This document shows, piece by piece, positions 36,601-48,600 of a stretch of DNA of 64,000 nucleotides. The stretch's first letter is position 1; each line of letters starts with the position of its first letter. Source of the DNA: Diadema setosum (lineage: Eukaryota; Echinodermata; Echinoidea; Diadematoida; Diadematidae); NCBI GenBank assembly GCA_033980235.1, contig CM067064.1:5807001-5871000 (forward strand), given 5' to 3'. The translations under genes and the position numbers were made by a program. The notes beneath the pieces are model-generated. The model saw nothing but the letters and a program-made list of their open reading frames with translations. It was not told where the DNA came from and did not search any database.

Positions 36601-39600
36601 GGCATTCAATAGATATGGTGGAAATAGTGAAATTTTATGTATTTGACCCTGACCTTTTGACCTTTGACCTTTGACCTCATGACCCAAACTTTCACCAGAG
36701 AATCTTAATTGGGTAATGCATGTATACACTAAGTTTTAAGAAAATATCTTCAGGCATTCAATAGATATGGTGGAAATAGTGAAATTTTATGTATTTGACC
36801 TTGACCTTTTGACCTTTGACCTTGAGCATGTGCACCCAAAAGTTGATAGGCACAACTTCACCCCCTAATACACATACATGCCAAGTTTCATTAGGATACC
36901 TCAACAGGTTTCGATAGTTACCTTGTCCACAAAATTCATTACGGACGGACGGAAGGACGGACGGACGGAAGGACGGACGGACGGAAGGACGGACGGACGG
37001 ACGGACGGACGGACGGACAACCCGAAAACATAATGCCTCCGGCACCACTTCGTGGCGGAGGCATAAAAAAAAGAGACGTGGAGCTAGGGGCCGCCGCGCC
37101 CCCTCTAGATCCGCCACTGCGTCAACCACAAGTTAATGTCAAAACCCCGTTTCCATTACAGAGGCGGATCCAGGAATTCCGTAAAAGGGAGGCGCCTTTA
37201 CAAAGTCAAAGGCTTCCACACCCCCTCCCCATTTTTCTTTTTATTATGTTGTTAAAAAAAATAGAACGGGGGGGGGGGGGGCACCATAGAGGGATGCGTG
37301 CCCTCTCCATCCATGATTGCGTTGACCACAAATGTAAAAATTCATTGCTTGCATTAGTGGGGCGGATCCAGGAATTCCGTAAAGGGGAGGCGCCTTTACA
37401 AAATTTAAGCTGCCGCACCCCCCCCCCATTTTCCTTTTTTGTTTTATTGCTTTAACTAAAGAGAGAGAGAGGGGGGGGGGACCAGATGGGGATGCGCCCT
37501 TTCTCGATCCGCGATTGCGTCAACCACAATGTCAAAACTTGCTTGTAATACAGGGCGGATCCAGGAATTATGTAAAGGGGGGGGGGGCACCTTTACATAA
37601 TTAAAGCCTGGCGCATCCCCCCATTTTTTCGTTATTATTTATGTTGTTTTGAAGAAAAAAAAAAGAGAGGGGGCACCAGAGAGGAATGCGCCCGTCTCAA
37701 TCCGCGATTGCGTCAACCACGAATGTCAAAACTCATTGCTTGCATTACAGGGGCGGATCCAGGAATTCCGTAAAGGAAAGGCGCCTTTCCAAATTTAAAG
37801 CTGCCGCACCTCCAGCCCGATTTCCCCCCTTTTTTTTTATTGTTTTAAGAGAGAGAGAGAGAGGGGGGGGGGGGGGACCAGAGGGGGATGCGCCCCCTTC
37901 TCGATCCGCGACTGCGTCAACCACAAAAATTTCAAAACTCATTGCTTGTAATACAGGGGCTCATCCAGGAATTACGTAAAGGGGTTGGGCACCTTTACAT
38001 AATTAAAGCCTGGCGCATTCCCCATCTTATTGCTATTATTCACCTTGTTTTGAAGATTTTTTTTGTTTCTGTTTATTTATGTCGTTAAAAAAAAAGAATT
38101 AAAGGGGGTCACAAGAGAGGGATGTGCCCCTCACGATCCATGATTGCCTCAACCACAAATGTCAAAACTCATTGCTTGATTACGGGAGCGGATCCAGGAA
38201 TTCCGTAAAGGGGAGACGCCTTTACAAAATTGAAAGCTGCCGCACCCCCCCCCCCCATTTTTTTATTTCACTTCTGTTGTTTTAACAACAACAACAACAA
38301 CAAAATAGAAAGGGGGCACCAGAGGAGGATGCGCTCCTCTCGATCAGGGATTGCGTCAACCACTGATGTCAAAACTCATTGCTTGCATTACACGGGCGGG
38401 TCCAGGAATTCCGTAAAGCGTAAAGGGGAGACGTCTTTTCAAAATGAAAGGCTGGCGCAATTCCCCTCCCCCTATTCATTTCTTTTTATTTCTTTTGTTT
38501 AAACGTGAAACGCAGTCTTTAATTGTGCAAAGGGGCCTCCCCTTAACGGAATTCCTGGTTCCGCCCCCCTGTAATGCAAACAATGGTGTGTGTTTTTTTT
38601 CAAATGATAGAATTTATTAATTTCTCGAAGCAACATAATTCTACAGAGGATGAATGCAATACATAATTATTACAACCATAATACAGCTTTATAAAGCCAT
38701 TTCCTTGGTACAAAACAATGGGTTTTGCCATTAACTTGTGGTTGACGCAGTCGCGGATCTAGAGGGGACTCATACCTCTCTGGTGCCCCCTTTTTTATTA
38801 AAACAACAGAAATAATATTAAGAAAAAAAAAACAATAGGGGGTTGCCGCAGGTTTTGATTTTGTAAAGGCGTCTCCCCTATACGGAATTCCTGGATCCGC
38901 CCCTGTAAGGCAAGTAATGGGTTTTGACATTTTGTGGTTGACGCAATCGCTGATTGGGAAGGGGGCGCATCCCCCTCTTGTGCCCCCTCTCTTGTTTTGA
39001 TTAAAACAATAAAAATAAAAATTAAAAATGGGGGGGGGGGGGGGGGGTACGGCAGCCCTAATAATTAATTTGTAAAGGAGGCGCCTCCCCTTTACTGAAT
39101 TCCTGGATTCGACCCTGTAATGCAAGCAATGAGTTTTGACATTTTGTGGTTGACGCAATCATGGGTGGAGAGGGGACTCATACCTCTCTGGTGCCCCCTT
39201 CTTCTTTTTTGTTTGTTTGTTGAAACAAAAGAAATAAAAAGAAAAAATGGGGGTGTGGAGACCTTTAATTTTGTAAAGGCGCCTCCCTTTCACAAAATTC
39301 CTGGATCCGCCCCTGTAATGCAAACGATGGGTTTTGACATTTACTTGTGGTTGACGCAATCTCAGATCGGGGGGGGGGGCACCCTCCTCTAGTGCACCCT
39401 ATCTATTTTTTGTTAAAACAGCATAAATAGAAAGAAAAAAATGGGTTAGGGTTGCGGCAGCTTTAATATTGCAATGGCGCCTCCCCTATACGGAATTCCT
39501 GTATCCGCCCCTATAATGCAAGCAATTATATTTTTGTGGTTGACGCAATCGCGGATAGAGAAGGGGCGCATCCCCATCTGGTGCCCCCTCTCTGTTTTTC

Positions 39601-42600
39601 TTTTGTTAAAACAATAGAAAAAAAAATGAAAAAAAAATTGGGGTGGGGTGCGGCAGTTCTAATTTTGCAAAGGCGCCTCCCCTTTACGAAACTCTTGGAT
39701 CAGCCCCTGTGACGCATTATGACATTTGCAGTAAGTTTGGAAATTTTGACATTTGTCATGTTTGTGGTCGACGTGTTATGACATTTTTGGTAATCCAATT
39801 TTGCCATCTATCTATTTTATTTATTTCCAGTTTCATTTAATCAGAATAGCCTCGTCATTTATAAAACTGCTTTCAATGAGGGCCCTGCAGATGGGTAAAA
39901 ACATAAAAATACAATACATACCATTCAAAAACAAAAGTTTACAGATAAAACTGCAACTGACAAAACATAGATTAACAAAACATAGTTACACATTTGATAA
40001 CAACAAACTTAGAATGTCTTTAAACGTAATCATTAATACATCATTACAAAAAAACGCTATATTACACATACATGTCTAAAATTATCATATATTGATTTCC
40101 AGAAGTATGATAAAATGAAACGTTCCTTAAAAAGCAAAAGCACAATGCATAAACGGATAAAGTGTATAATCTCATTTCTTATTCCCCGAATCATTATTAC
40201 ACAGATATCTTAACAGTAAAATGGGCGGAGTACGAAGAAGAAAAGAAGAAGAGGAAGAAGACTGCAAAGGAAGAAGAAAGATGAAGGAAAAGACAGTAAA
40301 AGGAAAGAAAGAGATAACTGAAGGAGGGGCTTAGAAGGGAAGGCACTCCAAAAGCATGATAAAGTAAATGTGAACGGCATTTGCGGTTGACGCAATCGCG
40401 GATCGAGAGGGGGCGAATCCCCCTCTGGTGCCCCCTCTCTATATTTTGTTAACGCAAAAAAAAAAAAAAAAAAAAGGAGGGGGAGGGTCTCGCCAGCCTT
40501 TGATTTTGTAAAGCCGCCTCCCCTTCCCGGAATTCATGGATATGCCCCAGTGACGCGTTATGACATTTGCAGTAAAATTTGGAAATTTTGACATTTTTCG
40601 TCTACGTGTTATGACATTAGTGGTTAATCCGATTTTGACAATTTTGTCGTCGACGTGTTATGACATTAGTGGTTAATCCGATTTTGACATTTGCCGTCGA
40701 CGTGTTATGACATTAGTGGTCATTATGACATTTGTCGTCGACGTGTTATGACATTAGTGGTTGCTATGACATTTGTCGTCGACGTGTTATGACATTAGTG
40801 GTCGATTTTGAAATAAGTGGGCTCTACATCCCGTCCCATAAAGGGTTTACTCCTGTAAATAATAATGGAATTTCCCTGACCGCATCACAAAATTGTATCG
40901 AATTAGATTCTACAAGAAATGAAGAAAAAAAAATAGAAAAAATCAGAAATGCAGTTCGGCAAAAAAAAAAAAAAAATGAATTGAATTTCTATACAAACTG
41001 CATTTTGGTTGGAAGGTGAAAGTTTTTCTCATGGAATTTGAAGGGACTGGGCGCATGTACTTGTTATACGTAATTTTTTGAGTGACAAGAACTTGTAGTA
41101 TGGCTTTGCGATCGAACCCTTGGACAGAGTTTGAGTTGAAGACCCCCCCCCCCCCCTTGGAAATTTGATGGATGAAAGAATGTATGTCACTTTTTCGGTT
41201 AGTGAAGATGAAATACCTCATTTCTCCGAGCAATTCTACAGAATATTTTGAATTCTGAATTTTTACACACGTCTCCATGGGGAATTTACCCATGTGAGCC
41301 CTAAAGCACGTTCGTTTTCCTGCTCTAGGACGGAGGCGTGGGGACATGTTTGGGGACATTGGCTTGCTGGCTTGATGGCTGGCTGGCTGGCTGGCTCAGT
41401 CCTGCCCAGCATTGGGACAGAACGCAATTTGGCCGAGTACTGTAGCTATATACACCTACTCGTTTTCCCCAGGACGGGCCGTTTCTCGGATTTGATCATG
41501 CGCAGAAGCAAATTTTGCACACGGCACACTCAACTACCGGCTGCGTCGTGCTTGCGAAAACTCGCTAAAATTACGGAGCTAGACGCATGATGAAACAAAT
41601 TCAGCAAGCGCCACGGCAAAATGAACGTTCATGTATGGGACAATTCTTCCAGAAGTTGTAACTTAAACCTTCACAGGGCGTCATCTCCCCCCCCCCCTCG
41701 AATTTCTCCTCTTGGATTTGACTTCGTAACGAATTGTAGAGGTCATGTCAGAGGAAATCGGGATGTCTGAAACGTATTCGTCCAGAAACATGACACAGAC
41801 ATACTAGAACTGATTCACATATCTGCCTTGAATTCCAGATATTTGTATAGAGGTCATGTTCCTAATTTGACTGATTTTATCAGTTATCTACAAACCTCAA
41901 TTGAGTTCTACCCCAATTTTTTTTATTACTCATTAGAAGTATCGTACTAATAAAAACGTATGCTATTTCGCCGAAAGGCAAGCGATACCCTACTGGAAGA
42001 TTAAAAGACACTCAACACAGCAAAGTGTTGGTTCCGGGTGGAAGCTCGGTGGTCTAGTGGAGATGACGCCTGTTCGGAGATCAGGAGGTCGTAGGTTCGA
42101 ATTCTGCCCGAGTACGTATGTGCATGATTTTTTTTTTTTTTTTTTTTTTTTTATGATGGCTACTACTAAAACACTTATCAATTCAGTACTTATTTACGTA
42201 GGCCAATATGTTTTGTCAATCAGTTGCAATGAAAACATCTCGACGGAAGAATTTCATGAATTTCAATAGCCATGTCATACCCTCACAATTTTCCATTGAT
42301 CGTGTACAAAAAAAGACGAAAATTCAATGTTTCTGTCATTGAAGTCTGAAACATTACGTTATCCCGGGTTGCATAACTTAAGATCAGTGTTCAGGTAGAT
42401 GGGCATAATTGCGTTTGCATGAAAAAAAATTATTTACAAACTACAAGTATAAAACATTATGGAAAGTTGTGAGGGAATTACATGCTCACTTACGTTGCCA
42501 TTTGCATAATCATTCATATTGACTGACTGTTCAAGAACTGTACCCCCAATAGACAGCGAAACTTTGAAATGTTATAACTTCCTTATTTTTCATCCAATTT

Positions 42601-45600
42601 CGATCTAATCTATACCGTTGAACTCGTAATATCTTACTCTTTATTACCAGACAAATTTATATTTGGAGAGGATTTCTCCTTTAATGCCATTCCTCGGGGA
42701 CATTCCAGCCTCGTGAATGGTGAATATTATTCTCTCGTAATTATTGAAGTCAACATACTACAATAACATTCAGTGCAGGAGTTCTCATTCAGCATGTAGA
42801 CCTATGGATAAAGAGGAACATTGTGGGTAATATTTAAACCCTACAGTGTAATGAGTGTCGTGACAGGGCTTGAACCCTGCGTGAACCTTTTGCATATAAT
42901 CTGCTTACCGACAGTCCTTCTGGCATTCGACAGAAAAACGTCGTACAAAGCGTCGGGCACGTCCGTGACGGAGAACCGCCGGAATTTGATGGAACAGCAC
43001 AGGATCATGACGTCGATGGTTTGTGGGGGAAAAGTGAGTGTGTCCAGGCCGTGTTCTGGTAGCTCTAGAAACTTGACATCTCCTAACGGGAGTGACTGTT
43101 CGGTTTGAGCAGCTCGCAACCTCTTCATCAGGACGTCTACGGAGGTTTCATGGGATTGCGTCATTACAGTAACCGAGATTAGACGGTAAGAGAAGCCGAG
43201 AACTGCTGTGGGCTGTAGTAGAAATGCGAATACATGTAATATGAATTCTTCGGACTAAAAACTAACGAACATTTGTCTCCATCTACAAACTTTCTGCTGT
43301 CTGCTATTTATGGTATATCAATGCTATGCAAATTGTTTACCACACATGTAAAGTCATTGTTGTTTTAGATATGGAATATACATTTTAATACACAATCATT
43401 TCAAGTCATCGCAATAGTTTTACTTTGCTGTGTTGCCATGAACTAAGATGACGCAGAAACGATCCACACCCTCTGTAAAACACAGAGATGACTCGTTACC
43501 AGAGTATATAGGGCTACGACCGGTAAGGCCCAATATTGTATCTATCCATTATCTGTAGATTGTACGTAAATCTAGACCTATAACAGGGAAATGAAATATC
43601 AGATCAAAATCGGAATGACCCTCACTCTATATTTTTTTTCCCTTGTAATATGCAAAGGAGGGTACTGGGTTACAACCACACAATTAAATTTTATTCAATG
43701 TGGAAATTTATTTAATAGTTTGGGGATGGGATCGAAACAGAAGTGAATGAATTCGAACAAAAAATATATTTGCGGAGGACTTCTGTCTCAAGCCAAGCGA
43801 GAAGATTCACAATTATATTGCAGTACTCTACTTCCTTTTTTTTTATCTTTCAATTTTCTTTTTATTAAAGAACATCAAACAAAATTACAGAGATCAAAAA
43901 CATGATTATACAAATAGAAATAAACAAAAAAAGAAAAAAAAATGAGAAAAAGTAGCATACAAAAGCCAATCATGTCAATTATGAATTACTAAACAGTATA
44001 CATTCTATCAAATAAAACAGTGTTATAACGAGGTTTTTAGGAACATATTTTTACCATTAACCCTTTGCTTCATCAGGTCCGTAGTCTATCAAGATACAAA
44101 AACAAACAATAAAAGGGGACCAACAAAATAAGTGACACATCCGGGACTCCGGGTTCAACTACATAAACAAGTTAAAAATCCAGTCTCCATTTCCGAAAAT
44201 GTAAAGCAAGCGTACCCTTTTTCTTTGCCAAAAAATACTCTAAATCCTTGTTAGTCTTAAGACAAGCTTTCAATCCTATGAACTCTGGGGTAGTACCCTG
44301 AAATTTACAAATATAAATATAACATTTTACGAGAAGAAAAATATAAGTTAAAAATTTATCCTCATTTATACCAAACATTTTTTCAAAGTCTGAGACGATT
44401 CTATTTGTACCTTCTTTCTGATTAATAATACTGATAACCTCATTCCAAATTGGCTTTATTTTCTCACAGTGAAGGAATAAATGAACAATCGTCTCTGGCG
44501 TCTTGTTACATAAAGAGCAATTTGGCGAATCTTTTCTTTTAATCTTAAACAAAAAATCATTCAACGCAATTGCTTTATGAAAAACTTTGAAATAAAAAGA
44601 ACAAAGCCGTGTATTAACAGTACACTGAAAGTTTCTCAAGTGGATTTTCTCCCAATTCAAATTTTCACGGTCCACACCTAATCCTTCCCCAAAAGTGATA
44701 CAGTTTTCAGGAAAACACTCATCAATCATAATAGAATATGCGTATTTAGGTACTTTTAAGGTTTGTACAAGCTTATCAACAATCTTTCCATGTATATCAA
44801 GATCATGTACATTAAGTCCATCCAACCAAGGAGAAGGAATGTTCTTCAACAAGAAATTATATATTCTTCTATCATGAGGAGAAATTTGGAAATCGAGTAC
44901 TAACTCTTCAAACAAGTTTATAACCTGGATGAGGGGGATTAAGAAGATCATGAATAAAAATAATGCCATTCCTGAACCATTCTTCATAATAAAAGAATTG
45001 CTTTGACCTAGATCTTATGTTTCTATTATACCAAATACATTGAAATGATCCCAAATATAAGAAATCATTATTATATTCTTTCTTTACAAACTTCTCTCTC
45101 AAAAAGTACCAAGTTCTCAATGAATCAGCTAGTTGAGTACAATCGAGTCTATTCAGAACAGTTTCAGGAGCATGAGCTTTCCACAAAATATCTCTTCTCT
45201 TGTTGAATTTATCTAATGCATATAACTCAATTTTTTTCCACAGACTATCATAATTATCATCTAAAAGCAGTTTAACCCATTGCAATTTTTGAGACAGTGA
45301 AAAAATGTAGGGGTTAATCATACGAAGACCACACAAAGAATAATCATTACATAAACGCTGCCTCTTTACTCTGTCGTTGCCACCATTCCAAATGAATTTA
45401 TAAAACATCTTATCAAGTTCTTTAAAGAACTGTTGTAGAATCTTTATACATAAAACTGAGAATAAATATAATAATTGTGGCCAAATCAAAGTTTTAATAA
45501 CACAAGTCTTCCCAATAAGAGATACGTTTCTGGCTCTCCAGCAGTTCAAATTTCCTTCAATTTGTTTCAGTTTATCTTTATAATTAAGATCATACATTCT

Positions 45601-48600
45601 TTTTAACTGCAACGAAAAATATATTCCAAGAGTTTTAAAAGAATCAGTTTTCCAAGTTAAGCCTTTATCAGCATTTGGAAACTTTTGAGACCCCTTTTTT
45701 GCCCCAATCCAAATTGCTTCTGTTTTTGAAATGTTCATTTTACAACCAGAACATGCAGCAAATTCATTCAATACCTCAAACAAACTATCAAATGAAAGAG
45801 TAGACCCATCCAGAAAACAAGTTGAGTCATCAGCAAGCAGTGATATCTTCAACTGAGCTTCATAAATAGGAATACCTGTTATATTATCATTCTGTCTAAT
45901 TGCAAGAGCCATTGTTTCAATAACCATTAAAAATAAATATGGAGAGATTGGACAACCTTGGAAGATTCCTCACTCCATGTTAATAGGGGTTGTGAGAAAA
46001 CCATTATTCAGGTTTCCCTGGGTGCACGGAGCATGTCCAGATGATTTGGGAGTCAATCCAGAGGTGCAAACGTGAGAAGGAGGATGTGGATGTCATCTGG
46101 TTGGATCTTGCAAATGCATATGGATCAGTTCCTCACAGGTATCTCAGCTTTGCTCTTGAGTTTTTCTGGGTCCCTAGGGTGATCCGGGAGATGGTGCAGA
46201 GCTACTACAGCCAGTTCAGGATGAGATTCACGACCCAGACTTACACAACAGAATGGCAAGCGCTAGAAATAGGCATCCCCATGGGGTGTCCAGTCTCGCC
46301 GCTGCTGTTTGTCCTTGGGATGGAAGTGTTAACCCGGTGTGTGGCCCCGAGAATTGAGGGGTTGATGCTGGCTGCAGATGTGGTTGTGCCGTCGATTAGG
46401 GCTTTCATGGATGATCTCACAATCGTGTCTGGCAACGAGACCCAGGTCAAAGATGGCCTCCATAGGTTAGAGGAGTTGGTGGCTTGGACACGGATGAAGT
46501 TCAAGGCCAAGAAGAGCCGCTCAGTGTCAGTGCGGAAGGGGAAGGTGGTCGCAAGGAGTTTTCAGATTGGGGGAGAAGATATCCCTCAGGTCGCTGAGCA
46601 GGGGGTAAAGAGCCTTGGGCGGTGGTATGAGGGCAAGTTGAATGACAGGCACCGAGGAGTTCAGATCTATGAGAAAGTGGTGGAGTGGTTGAAGAGGGTG
46701 GACAGGACACTCATCCCTGGGAATGCGAAGGTGTGGTGCTGCCAGTTTGGCTTGTTACCACGGATCATGTGGCAACTGCAGGTGTACGAGGTGGCAGTGT
46801 CCAGGGTTGAGAGGATGCAGCAGAAGATGAACTCGTACTACCGGAAGTGGTTAGGCGTTCCAAGAATGCTTACAGATCTGGCATTCTTTTGCAGATCAAG
46901 CAGGTTGCAGTTGCCTATGACGTCAGTGGTGGAGGAGTTTAAAGCTGGCAAGGTTAGGCTAGTGATGATGATGAGGGAGTCAAAGGACCAGGTAATAGCA
47001 GGAGTTAGGCCACCGATCCGCACAGGGAGGAAGTGGAGGGCGGAGGAGGCTGCGGACGAGGCAGTGGCAATGGCAAAGTGGAAGGAGATGCAGGGTGCAG
47101 TTCAGGTGGGTCGGAAAGGGGTCGGGTTTCATCAGGGTGTTAGATGGTACAGCAAGCAAGGCAGGAAGGGTAGGAGGGAGTTGGTGGTGGAGGCGGTTAA
47201 GGAGAAGGAGGAGGAGTACCGCTTTGCCAAGGCTGTACAGCAGGGAGTGCAGGGAGCATGGACCCGATGGGAAGGGTGGAGCAGAGGAAGGTGTCATGGA
47301 ATGACCTTTGGTCAATGTCCTCTGGAGCTGTGCGTTTCATGATCAGTTCCACCTTTGATGTTTTGCCGTCTCCAGTAAATCTTCAGAGATGGGGCATTGT
47401 GGAGGATGGTGGATGCAGGGTTTGCAACAAGGCGAAGGGCTCACTAGAGCACATTTTGTCAGCATGTGGAGCTCTATTACAGGCCTATACATGGAGGCAT
47501 AACCAAGTGTTGAAGGAGATGGCGGAGGTGGCGAGGGTGGCAGTGGAGGCAAGGAAGAAGAATGGGCCTCCTAGGGTGAGGGGAATCCGGTTTGTGAAAG
47601 AGGGTGTGAGATGCAGTGTGAGAAGGAAGGGTCAGAGGGATGATGGTGGGGGAATCTTAGCAGCGGGGGATGATTGGGAGGTGCGGGTGGATGAGGGAAA
47701 CCGTACAGTGCCAGAGGAGGTGGTGGTAACTGCCCTTCGGCCGGACATGGTGCTGGTAGCTAGGTCTGTGCACAGGTTAGCAATGGTGGAGCTGACTGTG
47801 CCATGGGAGACAAGGATGGATGAGGCAAGGGAAAGAAAGTTGGATAGGTATGCTGAGTTGAGGGAGGAGTGTGAGAAAAGGGGGTGGAGAGCGGAGGTGC
47901 ATACTGTAGAGGTGGGGTGCAGGGGATATGCTGGTCGATCAGTAAGGAGGTGGGTCAGAGGGATGGGAATAGGTGGTAGGGACGGGGAAAGGTGGATCAG
48001 GAGAATTTGTGGGGCAGCAGAGACAGAATCTGCATGGATTGTAGGGAAGGCTTGGGGGGTGGTGGGAATAGGGGGGTGTAGAGAGAGTGTTTCGGGAGTG
48101 AGGAGAGGTGACTGATGCCAAGCTTTTTTTTTTTCTTTCTTTTTTTTCTTTTCTTTTCTTTGAAATGCCATGGGGGTGCTGTCAAGGGGATCCCAACGCA
48201 GCACCGGCCAGCCAGGGGGAGGTGTACAGCACTTAAATGGCCGAAACACTGGTGATCCCTGGTGTGCTGCTGACGACCCGTGGCTTTTGCGGAATTAACA
48301 TCTTTCCGTTTATTATCTTACATAAGATTTTCTAGAGGAATAAATGGTCCTAATCCATTTAATAAAACTCTCTCCAAAATTGAACCGTTTCAGAACTTCA
48401 AACAAGAAATCATGATTGACACTATCAAAGGCTTTCTGAATATGAACGAGAAGGATTGCCCCAGGGATATTATTAATTTCAGTATATTCAATTACATCCA
48501 TAATCAAACGAATATTAGAACCAATATTTCTACATTTCAAAAATCCAGACTGATCTTCGTGAATCAGTTCTCCCAAATATTTTTTCAAACGATTTGCTAA

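Noticed and set aside
36758..37129. 123-codon minus-strand frame with repeated Arg-Pro-Ser-Val
   Set aside because: It is a translation of the (GACG)n microsatellite and flanks of a mobile repeat, with no domain.
37033..39392. Series of 60-160-codon frames between 37.0 and 39.4 kb on both strands
   Set aside because: They repeat the same residues (such as GGSRNSVK or GADPGIP) because they are readings of the foldback's 200-bp unit.
42039..42115. Possible functional tRNA gene
   Set aside because: The anticodon loop lacks the usual U33 and stems have mismatches; the following long T-run and flank fit a retroposon head better.
44695..44877. Plus-strand frames inside the L1-like element
   Set aside because: Antisense shadows of the LINE ORF2 on the minus strand.
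47632..48249. 205-codon minus frame rich in Pro and Ser
   Set aside because: Antisense shadow of the RLE-type LINE C-terminal endonuclease domain and its 3' UTR.
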